A stretch of DNA of 64,000 bases from Heligmosomoides polygyrus polygyrus (GCA_947396885.1 OX377202.1:33037407-33101406); one strand, 5' to 3'; positions 23,020 to 35,247 are shown, counted from the stretch's first letter. Numbers and translations are program-made. Notes: generated from the letters alone by a model not told the origin.

Positions 23020-23430
23020 AATTACATGGATAATTATGAGCGACGGCTTTCGCACAGCAAGTCTGTTCTCGTTTGTATCAATGCGTTCGTAAGAGGATGA
23101 AGAATAAAGGCTCTATTCCCACACTTGCAGACAGACAGTCAAACCCTATTTTATTTGACAAAGAGAAAACTTCCCGCATTGGTGAGTATTTCGCCAGTAT
23201 CTTTCCCACAGGGCAAGACATCTCCTTAGAGGATAGCAAATTAGTATCCGTTGGAAACAACTCTCCTTGCCCGAAATTGATTCAACTTGATACTTTCATC
23301 CGGAGGACATTTTTCGTATTTTGGGTGGACTCAAGCCATCTTGTTTCGAGTATGACGGTATTCCAAAAATAATTTTACCTGCGTCTAAAAATTTAATTTA
23401 CCTGCCCGCCTTACCCGCGAGTGGTTGGTT
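23020..23430 (+). pseudogene. CR1-like LINE fragment between endonuclease and RT
   Basis: RKRMKNKGSIPTLAD, DKEKTSRIGEYFASIF and (frameshifted) DIFRILGGLKPS..YDGIPK match the linker that precedes the RT palm in CR1-type LINEs. It is truncated on both sides. Confidence 0.55.
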
Positions 23431-24412
23431 GACTCTAGCGGTCTGACATCTGTGATAATTCTATCGACTTCCCAGTGTCGATTACCGTTATCTATAAGTG
23501 GGTTGTTCTAACCGCTTCATTTACAATTTGTTGTTTCAGCTATTGCTGAAATTATCGAAGTTCTGGCTGTTCCCCTACGGCAAGGGTTATTATATCTGTT
23601 CGATTGCCGCCTAACGAGGTCTATTTCTTACGAAAGTACTCATTCCAATCGACTTATTTGAATCTTTTCTTCGTTCATTGAAGAAGAACTGCTGACTCCT
23701 ATTCAGGAGAACATAAAATTGAAGAAACGATGCTCTAGTTCCAAAACTTCTGTGAAAAAGCCACAGCCAAGTCAACTGCAACCCCAAGTGACTGATATGA
23801 TTTGCAACACTTCCGTCGATCCCAATGATCCTTGTGAGGTTGAGCGGCGTAGGTCACTTATTCTTAAGGGTGTTCCAGACGAAATATCTATGACACTGAA
23901 TAGGCTCTATCTTATGACTTCATGACTGCTGTTAATGCTCTCCTTTTCTGAACATAGAGTGTTCTCCGATCGCTGTATATCGCCTTGTTAGGACCAGACC
24001 AGGCTATAAGTCTTCTGAAAATAGTACTTCCATCCTCGTCTCTTCAATCGTTAGCACTGCAGAGTGCGCCCCGTCTTCGTTTTTATACTGGGAAGGGTCT
24101 CTTTCTAAGAGAGTCTTTAACATATGAGGACAGAAAACGAAGGAAAGAGTGTCAAGTTCATGGTGGAGTAAGGGTGCTACGATTTATCCCCCAGCTCCTA
24201 TGTTACGAGACAGGTGCGAAAATGCGGATACTTCTGGCACCTATCAGCACTTCTCGACGAATCCCATTGTTCCTGTTCACTTGTCTAGTCAGCGTGATAC
24301 TTTAAATTGAATGTAGCTCGCATTTGTTCTCGTTGTCTGAAACGCTTTTATAGTAGCAATAGGTCCGTGGTCAAAAATGCGAGCCATATTGATTATGTGC
24401 TAGGTTACTGCT

Positions 24413-25194
24413 ATGATTTGTATACTTTCTGTTAAACTTCGCTTTCTTCTTCTTATGTGCTGTCTAGTTTATTATGCTGCCTATGCAGTGGCTATCATGT
24501 GTTGCGCTGCGACAGTCAGGAAACAGGGAGGTGGAGTAATTATAATTATAAGGAACAGTTTTGGTTACACTGAGTTTTATTCTGAGTCTATTCCTGATTC
24601 TTATGAAATGCTAGCGGTAGATATTCTTTTCGATTGCTACAAAGTACGGCTTATTGCATTTTATAGAGCTCCATCTTGTTCAACTGTTTCAAATGAGTCG
24701 CTCGTAAATGCTCTAATTGACATCGTATTATGTGAGCACCCTTCCATTATTACAAGTGATTTTAACTGTGCGGATATCGATTGGAATTGTCTAGATAAAC
24801 CAAGCTCTTCTTCTTCTTCACCGGTTTGCTAACTACACATTGCATAAAGCAATATTTTAGATTTCCTACGAGAGGTAATAATACGCTGGACCTTATATTG
24901 TCAAACGATGATGCGTTAATTGAAAGTGTTAGGCTTGAGCCTCCTTTGCGATCCAGTGATCATAATAGTGCGGCATTCGAATTGTCTTGCATTTTCCAGG
25001 AACCGAGGTACACATACTTTAGGTATTTTTCTGGAGGTGATTACAGTAGTTTGAATGAATATTTGTATGATATTGATTGGAGATCTTCCTTTGAAATCTA
25101 TTCTAATCATAAGAGAGGTTTTTTTTTTCAAATTTCTAAACAAAAGGATGAAAACAACATGTTGTATTCCAAGCCTTCAAAAAGGAGAGTCTAG
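24413..25194 (+). pseudogene. CR1-like endonuclease domain
   Basis: GGGVIIIIRNSFGY, MLAVDILFDCYKVRLIAFYR, SIITSDFNCADIDW (the GDFN equivalent, with S for G), FRFPTRGNNTLDLILSND and RSSDHNSAAFEL (SDH catalytic His retained), split over two frames with a break near 24830. Confidence 0.65.
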
Positions 25195-25583
25195 GACATT
25201 TCCTGATATGGACAAAGCCAACATACTTGCAGATAAGTTTGTCGAGGTTTTCAATCAAGATGATGACAACATTTCCGCCTACAATACTGCAGCAAATATA
25301 CATATGTCTCTGTTTTCCTAGTGTGATGGTGAAACAGTATATAAACTTCTCAATGATTTGCCATACTTGTATTCTATAACACCAGATCATATTCGCTTTT
25401 GTACGAAAGATAGCTCACCTCATTGCTGAACCATTAGCATATTCGTATAACCAGTCTTTGATTTGGTCGGAAGTTACATTAAGGTGGAAACATTTCTTTG
25501 TAATACCTCTACTCAAAAAGGAACCGGCTAATTCTCAACCATAGGCCTGTTAGTACCACTTCTTTAATCTTAAAAAACACATA

Positions 25584-26474
25584 ATGTTCCATTTAGAGAT
25601 TAACAAAATTATTCCCGGTAGTCAGCATGGGTTTGTGCTGCATAAATCTGGAGCATCTAATCTATTGGAATGTATAAATGACTGGGCTGAATACATGGAT
25701 AAGACAGGATGTTGCTATGTAATTTACGTCGATTTTTCAAAGCCTTTCGATAGGGTTGACCACAGTAAGCTACTGCACAAAATTGAAAGTTTGAACTTTT
25801 ATCCTATAGTAGTCAGCTGGATAAAGGACTCTCTGATAGGAAGGAGTTTCCAGGTTAAAGTCGCTCACAACGTTTCCATTAGTGTTACAAGTGGGATGTC
25901 CCATGGTGAGGTGCTGTCCCCAATTCTTTTTGCTATTTATACGACTGATCTACCTGCAATTTTAGAAAGATGTAGTGTTAGTTGTAAGCAGATGATGTAA
26001 AGATATATAGAAGTATCAAAAGTCCAAGTGACAGAGTTTATTCAACCTGCCCTTGATGGTATACAAATGTGGTCTGAAACAAGGGGACTCCCCCTGGCAC
26101 CTGAAAAAACGGTATACATGATGATGGGTAAATCTGATTACGACGCCAACTATAGCATCAAAAATCACAGAATAGCAGCCGTTGCTTGTACTAACCATTT
26201 AGGATTTCACTAAGACAATAAGCTTGACTTCTCTGAGCACTACGAAATGATTTACAGTAAAGCGTCTAATCGAGCATTCCTTATATTCAAAGCTCTCTCT
26301 ATAGTGGATCAGAAAATGCCTCTCAGGGCTTACAAGTCATACATTCGCCCTATTCAGGAGTATAGTTCACCAGTCTTTTTTCCTTCGAAGTTAAAAGACA
26401 TCGCTCTTATTGAGAAGGTGCAAGACAATTTCACTCGCAAATTATTTTTTAGGATAGCTTGTAGTAGCTTGTAG
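25584..26474 (+). pseudogene. CR1-like reverse transcriptase palm and thumb
   Basis: SQHGFVLHKSGASNLLECI, VIYVDFSKPFDRVDHSKLL (Pro for Ala in the usual SKAFD), GMSHGEVLSPILF (usually GVPQG), then a frameshift near 25990 just before ADDVKIYRSI. Downstream are LPLAPEKTVYMMMG, SIVDQKMPLRAYKSYIRP and KVQDNFTRKLF. It cannot be active. Confidence 0.65.
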
Positions 26475-26919
26475 TATCTGTAAGAGCTCCTCGTCCTGTA
26501 GCTAGAAATGGCAAATATAAGTTGCATTCCTTAGTCTTTCGTCGTAAGCTTACTGATGTTTGTGTGGTTTTCAAACTCTTGTCTGGCCTAATTGTTGTAG
26601 TTTCAAAATTCTATCGTATAATAATATCTTGAACTAGGGGCAGCTCAGAAAAAATATCTTATGGTGTACCCAAAACGAATACCAGATCATGTAGTTTCAC
26701 GTGCAGAGCTGGTTCCAGCTTCATCTCGCTAAAGTCCTGTGTCCCTCGATCGTCGGCACATTACAGGCTCAGGTTCAGGCACATGGCTAGAAGCAAGCTT
26801 TTGCATTTCTAGATTTTACAATTGTTCTTCCTGTGTTGGTGATTTGTACTGTACTACATCCTTTATCACGTATGCCTTATGCATCGCACAGAAATAATAA
26901 AGAAAAACTAAATTTTCAA

Positions 26920-28545
26920 GAAGTGTCGCGCTGCACTTTCGAAACCTCTTGAACACATTTTTAATATGCCCTTCCTCCATGGTTACTTGTGGAAGCAGAC
27001 TGTTGTTACCGCTTTACCAAAAACTTTCGGAAGCTGCTATGTGAGTGATTTCAGGCCTGTTAGCCTTACCTCATCCCCTTTTAAGGTTATGGAGAAATTG
27101 TGAGTGCGAAGATTCTCTATTTCCTAAGAGGGTTGTTGATCTTTCCTAAGAGGGTTGTTGCTGAGAACGGCTTTCTGCCGTTAGCTTCCACAATAGCAGA
27201 TCTGATCGAACTTAAACTATAACTGTCGCAGAGCTGTTAACGATGCTAGTTTTTTCGATATCATATATTTTGATTTCTCAAAGGAATTTGACAAGGTCTG
27301 CCACCTAAAACTTGTTTCCAAGCTTCAACAAGCCTGTATTGGTAGCAAGCTGTTGCAGTGGCTAGTATCTTATCTTCATTCACGTACTTTCGCTGTTAGA
27401 ATAAATAGTAGTTTTTTTAGTGTTTACTGTTTACCTTAAGGGGGTGTCTTGTTAACGTTACTATTTATCTTCTGCACTAGCAATCTTCTACTGCTACTTA
27501 AAACTTTCCTTTTTGTAAGAGTTTAAACCTATGCTGATGATATAAAAATTTACGGATCATATAACTCCAGCAATTATATGGAAGTGAGGCAGGCGTTAAA
27601 AAGTGCTATTGAAGAAATGGTTGTATGAGCATCTGAGTGAGAAATACCCCTCAATTTGAACAAATGCCAGGTGTTGCATGTTGGAACCTTGAAGGGTGTG
27701 TAATATGAGGTTGATGGTGTGCTTTTGTCTAGCTTTAGTACTGTCAAGGACCTGGGAGTTTTCTTCGAACTCATGCTCGAATTCCGAGCTCACATAGACT
27801 TCATCGTACGAGAATCGTACTCAGCACTTTTCCTGATTGTCGGAATGTTAAACGTTCCGATGAGTTCGCCTACACAGGTCATACGTATTGCCTCACTTGG
27901 AATATTGCTCGCCGTTATGGAGCCTCAGAACAAGGAAGTATGACCTCAAAATCTAGAAAGTACAGAAACTTTTTATAAGGCTCTTATTGTACCCTTGTTC
28001 GAATCTCACCAATCGGCTTCCCCTTCCGAGCTACAAAAATCGCTTTAAGCTTTTTAAGCTTCTCCCACTTCAAGTCGGAAGGATAATATCTGACTTGGTT
28101 TTTTGCTTCCGCATTATCAGGAAAGAGGTGGACCTCCCAGGAGCAAGTACTGGATTTTTTTGACTCGCTAGTTCAAGGCAAAATAGACTCAGCATCTTTC
28201 ACCGTAAAATTCAACGCGCTGGTAAAGATAAGTTGTTCAATGTTATGTTTTACCGGTGCTCTAGATGGTTCCGTCTCTTACCCATTCATGTTTTCCAAGC
28301 CCAGTCGGGCTCAGGGTTCAGGGGCAGGTTCATGATTCTTGCCCTTCAGGGTGATTTCAATTTCAATGAGAATTGCTTTTAACATACTGTTAACCGGTGG
28401 ATCTTGTTCTTACGTATTGTCATCCATTTATTGAACGCTGCCATTCTTCGGCCCGCCTACTAGTACCTATTGTCACTGTGGTTGTTAACCACCGTTACAT
28501 TAAGCCTTCCTTGGTTTATCGTTTTTCTAGGCTTTAGCACACTAG
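26920..28545 (+). mobile_element. CR1-like LINE fragment interrupted by the AT-rich insertion
   Basis: PLEHIFNMPF, DFRPVSLTSSPFKVMEKL, IIYFDFSKEFDKV, WLVSYLHSRTFAVRI, TYADDIKIY (near 27535), NLNKCQVLHVG and STVKDLGVFFE run 5' to 3' with stops. The 3' end is duplicated at 44876-45010, suggesting its 3' part was displaced 16 kb to the right. Confidence 0.6.
28424..28545 (+). repeat. Left copy of a ~120-bp direct repeat bordering the AT-rich block
   Basis: CCATTTATTGAACGCTGCCA through TTGGTTTATCG to CTTTAGCACAC. It matches 44876-45010 in the same orientation with only a handful of substitutions over the first ~95 bp and a few indels near the end. It marks where LINE sequence stops and AT-rich sequence starts. 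Confidence 0.75.
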
Positions 28546-29044
28546 TAATTAAGAAAATCTAATAAAGAAGCAAACTAGTAATTAAGAAAATCTAATAAAG
28601 TACACACAGAGGGAGAGAGAAAAAATTGAAGGCAATTCAGCGAAAAAATGATTACTTAGAAACAGTCGTAATTTTCTATGTAAGTTGTGTAATGCATACC
28701 AAACGCCACAAATTTCAGCCAATCACTAAATTACATATATCCAAAGTTTGTAAAACATAAGGAAAGTACTGAGCACATAGAAAGAACTGAATGGTAAATT
28801 AAAAGAATGATAGTGACACAAGCTAATGTCATAATTAATGCCTTAATTAAACGTAGTAAACAATAAATATTACACATGGAAGAATAGATTAGCTAAAAAC
28901 TACTTGTAGCTTATTAATTATAAATTCCTTTTTACCATGTATACCATATTTATATAGTATAAATTTATTTCTATTAAAACATTTAAAAATAGCACTTAGA
29001 ATGAAGTTCTGATTATATCCATTATTAATAAGAGTAGAACTAAG

Positions 29045-30660
29045 CTACCTAATCCTACTTGAAAAATCTTCAAATAAAGTGCAAGTACGCGCACTTCTTA
29101 GCACTTCAGTATAAATAGTTGCTTTTTTATTATTTTGACTAATCAGCGATTTTGAATGCGGCAATATAATAACACTAAAGTTGAAGTTGTCTGTTTTATT
29201 AAATAGATTTGTTTGCACAATGTTATTGGAAATCCAAACGTCCAAGTCTAAATAGCTACAGCTAGTATCATTACAATTAGTAATTTCCATTTTAAGAACT
29301 TTTTCATACACTTTTTCAAAGATATTAATTATAGTGTTAGAGCTCATGTTGTGTATAATAAGCAAGTCATCCATATATCTGAAAGGCACGAAGGTACTGT
29401 TACAGAATAAGTTTGTTTTAGAAAATTCATATTCAAAAAAGATTAATGTAAGATCAGCTAACCGTGGTACTCCAACCATTTGTTTAAACACTAATCCACC
29501 AAATTGACAATAACTGTTATTAATAAAAAAATTAACGTAATAGATTTGGTCTTGTTTAGCATAATATCTTTAATTATCATCATTATTATTATCTGTGTAA
29601 AAAACTTTGTTGTTATATCTGCTAATTGCTATAAATTTTTTTAACTAACGTTATAAAAGCAAATTTTATTATTTGAATAATATTACGAACAATGACAACA
29701 TGCGGTATATTGGTAAACATATTGGTAAAATCCGCTGAAAATAGTTTTAAGTTGGAACCTTTAATGTTACATAGTTGATCACTAATATTAATATTATTAA
29801 TTGACCAAAAACCTATAAAGTTTTTATTCCTAGCCTTAATAGCGTTAACATATCTTTTAAAATGTGTCCTTATAAAAGAAAATATATTATTAAGCTCAAC
29901 TGCAAGTGGTTTTATAGAACTATTTTTAGCACCTGTGATGATCCTTGTGCAACTTAGGTATACAATATACATAAGGAATACTAGGTTGTATAACACGTAG
30001 TTTCATATTTTTACAAACATTATTATGTGATTTAATTAAATTACTAGCACTATCATTATAAAGTATATAATTATCATCACCTGGTGAACCACTCCAATAG
30101 TCTACATTTACACCCATTTCTTTTAAAAATATTAACAAATAATACTTTATGCATGTTAACCCGTAGTTATTACTAGCCTTATGTACCGGTGTAATAATAA
30201 ATTTATTTTGTAAAAAGGATAAGTATTTTTTATCATAAGAGTATGCAATGTTTGTTTTTAAAGTAAACAAAAAAGGTCTAAGCCTTTTATAGATAGTTTC
30301 GCCAAAAAACTTCCTAATAGCTATATATTTACTATTACTAAGCTGATTTTTTTTGAAACTTATTAGTAACATTAAAAGCAATATCGTTTATCCAATCTAA
30401 TATATCTTTAACATTAACATTAGGTGTAACACAAAATCTAGTACCTTTACTCATAATATCAAACAGACCTTTATCCTGAACTATCACAAGATTACCCGTA
30501 ACTACGTGTCCAATTTTTGCATCAACATACTTTATATATTTGTCTTGTTTACAACAACATTCACTGTTTATTATATTTAAAACTTTATTTCTATCGATAT
30601 TTCTTAAAAATTGACTATAATTGAAAATTTTTTGAGAAATAGGATTTTCATATTTATATA
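29045..30660 (-). pseudogene. PLE-type reverse transcriptase core
   Basis: From 30660 downward: LNIINSECCCKQDKYIKYV, NKFIITPVHKASNNYGLTC (usual PVDKA), PYVYCIPKLHKD, then a frameshift near 29930 to RIITGAKNSSIKPLA, HFKRYVNAIKARNKNFIGFW, LFSADFTNMFTNIPH (first catalytic Asp), another break near 29500, GVPRLADLTLIFFEYEF, and FRYMDDLLIIHN (catalytic DD), IYTEVLRSARTCTLFEDFSSR. At least three frame breaks. Confidence 0.7.
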
Positions 30661-30780
30661 CAATTGACCGGAACGCTTTATGACCGTTCGTAAGACCGCA
30701 GCTGACAGCTGTGAGCGAAAATAGAAGTGATTCTGAGAGTTTTTCATAGAGGGGAACATTCTCTTCGGTGTTCCTTTTGT

Positions 30781-31555
30781 TCAGTATTCGTCGTCGTCGT
30801 CAGCGTTCGACTCGTTCGCTATCTCGTCGTAGTTCTTTTCGAGAGCGGCCATGTCTTCGCGGGCTTCATAGAACTCCCCCTCCTCCATACCCTCTCCTAG
30901 GTACCAGTGGACGAACGCCCGTTTGGCGTACATGAGGTCGAATTTCCGGTTGAGACGGGCCCACGCCTCGGCGATGACCGTGTTGTTGGCCAGCATGCAG
31001 ACGGCTCGCGGCACCGACGCGAGACCGCTCTCCGGCACGCAGCTGAGCGGCTTCGGGTTAATGTCGACCTTGAAGCCGGTAGGGCACCAGCTGACGAACT
31101 CAAGTGAGCGCCGCAGTTTGATGGTCTCTATGGCCTGATTGACTTCTTTCGGGACAACATCTCCCCTGTAGAGCAGGCAGACGGCCATGTTTCTTCCCGT
31201 CGACAAGTTGCACTTCACCATGTGGCTGGATGGCTCCAGGCACATCAGCGTGATATCCTTAACGCTCAGCGCCTCGCGGTGAGCCTTTTCTTCTGGCAGC
31301 AGGGGACTCGCTGCAACCACGGGAAAATGTATGCGTGGAAAAGGAACGAGATTAGTGGAGAACTCGCTGAGATCCACATTCAGCTCACCGCTGAACCGTA
31401 TAGAGGACGTTATGGAAGATACCACCTGCGACACTATTCTGTTCAAGTTCATGTAGTTCGCAGCCTTCATGCCCAGTCTTTGACAACAGATGTCGTTGAT
31501 GGCCTCGTTGTCCATCAGAAAGCTGCAGTCCGCATGCATGAGGCTGTTGTGCCAA
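30781..31555 (-). pseudogene. Alpha-tubulin C-terminal half, intact intronless frame, captured
   Basis: About 258 residues of uninterrupted alpha-tubulin from around residue 185 to the C-terminus: [47 protein letters not shown] (the DxxE catalytic Glu of alpha-tubulin retained), [74 protein letters not shown], ending in an acidic tail DDDDEY with the terminal Tyr. About seven residues before HADC are missing relative to the family. Half the protein (GTP-binding N-terminus) is absent. The segment (30666-31557) is far richer in GC than its surroundings, sits inside the PLE frame, has CAATT at both edges and no poly(A). Confidence 0.8.
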
Positions 31556-32244
31556 TTACACATTTAGTAAAATGTTTAGAATTTACAATATTTTTTATTT
31601 TATTACTGTTAATAATTCTGTTAAGGCTAACGTTATCAAAGATGTTATGAATATAACTAGCCGTAATAGTAAAAGGATTATCCTTATTATCTTCATTTTT
31701 AGTAGTATGGAAAGAAACACTGCATAATATACATAGTAATTGTGTTTTGATATTAAATCTGAAATTATTTAAGAAAGAATGAACATAACAAGAACTTATA
31801 AGTTTTTTGAGGTTATTTTTACCCGATGTTTTAATATACCTATATAAACTTTGGATACTACTACAATTATTAATATCAGTAACCATGTCAGCAATATTAA
31901 GACCATGTTTATTACTCCTTTTCTTTTTACAACATACCCTATTTTTTCTAACAATACTAAGACTATAATAAGGATGGTTATTTTTATATATTAAAGGGCT
32001 ATTAATTTCAGAAATATTACCATAACTTTTATGTTATTATTTAAACCAAAAGGGAATGCTGTGTTAAGTAGTTTAATCCAAAACAGTTCCTTATGTATAT
32101 AAAATATTTTTATCAATGTTTTCCGACATATTATCAAGTATTGTTGCTTCAATATTTCTGTTAACACAACTATTTCTAAAATGTCAGCTACAGCCATCAG
32201 TAATATTAGTATATATTTTAAGTCCAGTATTATTACAAATTAAA

Positions 32245-32540
32245 GGATAAAGGATAAAAGACGGCGTTACTCAATCCCTTCTGGGATGCGCCAGCGCATT
32301 CTACTTCTACGGGATGTCGTGGAGGCGACATGAATGCGTATTTGGCCATACAATGACTTGCGGTGGCCAGCCGATGAACAAGTCAGCGCTCTATCCTTCC
32401 CAGACGAGTCTGGTACCAATTCACCGACCCCGGAGGGATGGAAGGCTTGGTTGGCCTGGGCGGGAAATCCGAACCAGGAACCTGGTATCGGGTGCACGCG
32501 ACAGTCGCGCCTCCTCCGACTACGCTACACGCGCCCTACA
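32245..32540 (-). mobile_element. tRNA-derived SINE with perfect 13-bp target duplication
   Basis: Flanked by ATTACAAATTAAA at 32232-32244 and 32541-32553. On the minus strand the head has an A box (TAGCGTAGTCGG, 32531-32520) and B box (GGTTCGGATTTC) about 55 bp later, and the 3' end is a TTTATCCTTTATCC tail. A second, diverged copy is at 54948-55212. It is a Pol III-type SINE mobilised by a partner LINE and inserted into the PLE. Confidence 0.85.
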
Positions 32541-33261
32541 ATTACAAATTAAATATGATTTATTAGAACTAAGTCCACAAACATTACAATGTGACCCACA
32601 TACCAAAGTAACATTATTATTACCAAAGTTTTCTAATACAAAGACATTGTTAACCTTGCAATTAAAAAATTTATTAATAAGATAGTAACTACCGGGTGTG
32701 ATAATGTTTTGATTTGTTGCAGACCAAAATCTATATATACGGAAGGTCTAACCCGTATAGAGAGGGAGAATGCTTTTGCAGGACTGCTGCAGGGTAGCGA
32801 TAGACCCATGTTAAAAGAAATTGGTAAAAGTATGGTTAAAGTATGAAAGACTTTTTTGGAGGCGCAGGAGCTATTCTCCCGTTGCCCACCCCCGTTGCAT
32901 AACCCCATCAAAAAAGCCCCTATTTTTGTGTACAAGAGGTATGACCCTCTTATCAAAGAATGTATAGGAATGTGATAAAGGAATATAAAGGAGCATGTAA
33001 CAAAACCTACCTGGCAGACTTAAATACGTAAGAATAAAGAAGTAGTGTGCAAGGTACAATTACATAATTATTAATATATATTAATAAATTAAGATGTAAT
33101 TAGAATGACAGAAGAGATATTGTTGTGGAAAGAAGATGTTAATAATCATGGTAAAGTATTATAAAATTTAAAATGTTAAACAAAATAAAAGTAATTAAAT
33201 AAACATATATTAGTATATTGATTTATCAATACAAATACTTATATTGTATAATACATGGAGA

Positions 33262-33293
33262 TATACATAATTAACATACATACATCCATATAC

Positions 33294-33330
<37 letters not shown>

Positions 33331-33332
33331 CG
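33262..33332. repeat. ACAT/TA microsatellite
   Basis: Repeated ACATACAT units followed by a (TA) run of about 26 bp within AT-rich sequence. Confidence 0.9.
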
Positions 33333-33854
33333 AATACATATACACTCATACATAATTACATAATTATATAAATACATGTATATGTATACTAAATGTAGTT
33401 ATATATACACATATATATGCACATATATTTATTTATACCTTATATCTTATTATTTACTTATGCAAATTTAACCCAAATTACCAATACATAATGATAAATA
33501 TACATAATACAAATTACACGCTATATAAGATATGTAATATAACTATATAAATAGATTAGCAGAAGAATATAAACTTGTTAGAAAAGTAAACAGAGTATAT
33601 TAGCAGATATTTAGTATAAAAAGCAAAAGAACAATATATGTATTAAATATAAGGTTGAAATTGGCGCCAGAATAAAGGAAACATGAATTACGGTATACCG
33701 TATCCAGAAAATGCACAGATGTGCAGTGGCCTATTATTTCTGTTCCAGTCAATCTTTTATCTTAACCGAGTCACGTTTTTTGTTTAAATGTTGTATTAAA
33801 TATATGTAAATTCAATAACATAACAAATTAGTAACTAATTTTGTAAAATTTTAG

Positions 33855-35047
33855 ATGAGTAGCAGCGAAAAGCAAGAAATTTTTCAAGAACATGCGAACC
33901 GCAAGGTGCTTATTGATTGGATTAGGTTTACTGGCATCCCAAGTACAAGAAAAAGGAATTTTGACAGTATTTTAGAAGACTTCGCTCATAAGATTTTAGG
34001 GTGAGTATTGACTAAAACATATACATAAACCTCCTTAAAGCAAATTAAAGTACTGACATTTTTAGATATCCACGCGAACAAGCATCTCCGTTTTCTTGGA
34101 CAACACAAGCAGGATTTCACGGAAACTACCCAGCTATATGAGTAAGTATATAATATATTTATACATATTATCTTAAAAACACATGAACATATAACATAAA
34201 TGGTCATGTATTAGGTACGAATTTCCTACGAGTTCTGGAAATTCTTTTTAAAAACTGGGAGAAAGAATCTTATGGACCACAATAAGAAGAATGGACTGGA
34301 TATCAAAATAACCCGTGAAAAAACAATGTCTTTACAAGAGTTGGACCGCTTAGGGTAGGTAAATTCAAGGAATAGAAATGTAGAAAGAATATGTATGAAG
34401 AAGTGGATTATAATATTTACTTTTAGTTTGTTCATACGAAAACAAATAAGGCAAGCTTATGCAAAATCCGGTACGAAGGGAAGGATGAATCGTTGATAAA
34501 AGGAATGCTAAAGATTGGCCACGAAATGGTGAGTAACAGATACTAATAATTTAAGTATATTATGAAATATTATACATTTAAAATAAAGTTTACAATTGCA
34601 GCCGATACGCCCTACCATCGCTGCCGTCAAACTGAATATAAACATGAAGGAATGGATAGGCAGTCCTTTGGAGGAAATGCTAACAAAATCAGAGAAGGAA
34701 GAAATTAAGGTATGTTAGTAACCCAAAGGCTTTAAAAATGTGAACTGAAATATGTAATATTGTAATATTTATAGCGAGGAAAATTTGTGTATGGTTGCTG
34801 GAAATTGTCTGGAATAGATTTGGCCGCTGCTCCAGTAGATGAAACCCAGCCAACAAGTAAACTAAATTACAAGACAGAATTTATTATGTTTATATAGATG
34901 AATAACATACATAACATTATTTAGGAACCAATCCACAATGCAGGAACAACGTCAACCAACGAAGAAGGAACTTTCCCGAAGCGAAAAAGGACATTGAGTG
35001 ACTTCATTGTTGAGACGAGAGCCAAAAAGGCTAATGTAGAAGAATAA
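33855..35047 (+). CDS. Seven-exon gene-like structure, unidentified, frame interrupted
   Basis: Candidate exons: 33855-34000, 34066-34141, 34215-34354 (or 34358), 34427-34528, 34602-34709, 34775-34856, 34925-35047. Introns are 60-75 bp with GT..AG (GTGAGT, GTAAGT, GTAGGT or GTAAAT, GTGAGT, GTATGT, GTAAAC; acceptors TTTTAG, TTAG, TGCAG, ATAG). The ATG follows TTTTAG, as in trans-spliced nematode genes; AATAAA lies at 35106. Exons 4-5-6 join in one frame (SLIKGMLKIGHEM / PIRPTIAAVKLNINM / RGKFVYGCWKLSG). Exon 2 ends in TGA, exons 3-4 do not join in frame unless a TAG is included, and exon 7 reads best in a shifted frame ending KANVEE with a KRKR motif. It is a decayed or misread gene; no family recognised. 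Confidence 0.45.
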
Positions 35048-35105
35048 TCGATAAAAAGCGTGTATTCTATGAATTAGCTACCATGTTTTATTGCTGTTAC
35101 TAAAC

Positions 35106-35111
35106 AATAAA
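35106..35111 (+). promoter_or_regulatory. AATAAA polyadenylation signal
   Basis: AATAAA 59 bp after the last stop of the spliced structure at 33855-35047. Confidence 0.4.
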
Positions 35112-35247
35112 TGTTGTTTTCAAACAACTTTGTTAACATTTGTAATAAGAATGAACCCAACAGACTGAAGATTATTATTTAAATACTTTTAAAAACATCT
35201 GGTGGATACTTAACAACGTTTAATAAGTAATTAATACTTCTTCTTCT

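Larger units (their letters stand above)
23700..26900 (+). mobile_element. CR1-like LINE, nearly full set of domains, inactive
   Basis: Order on the plus strand: ORF1 piece at 23719-24200 (RRRSLILKGVPDE, then ISLLKIVLPSS and APRLRFY), endonuclease at about 24413-25100, RT at about 25120-26474, and a 3' UTR ending near AATAATAAAGAAAAAC (26896). Multiple stops and frame changes. The same ORF1 motif occurs in the relic at 3600-4500, so these belong to related families. Confidence 0.65.
28546..33070 (-). mobile_element. AT-rich Penelope-like element, possibly with N-terminal nuclease
   Basis: Minus-strand coding in order: HSYTFFDKRVIPLVHKNRGF..GVMQRGWATG (33000-32875); Cys pairs CGSHCNVCG (32600); KIFYIHKELFWIKLLNTAF then PFGLN (32110-32050), the end motif of PLE GIY-YIG modules; an RT upstream domain (31890-30400); and the RT palm (30380-29050). 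No GIY-YIG frame follows the RT. The nuclease-like motif before the RT recalls Naiad/Chlamys-type PLEs rather than classical ones with C-terminal GIY-YIG as at 17.2 kb. The subfamily call is inference. Stops and frameshifts are present. Confidence 0.6.
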
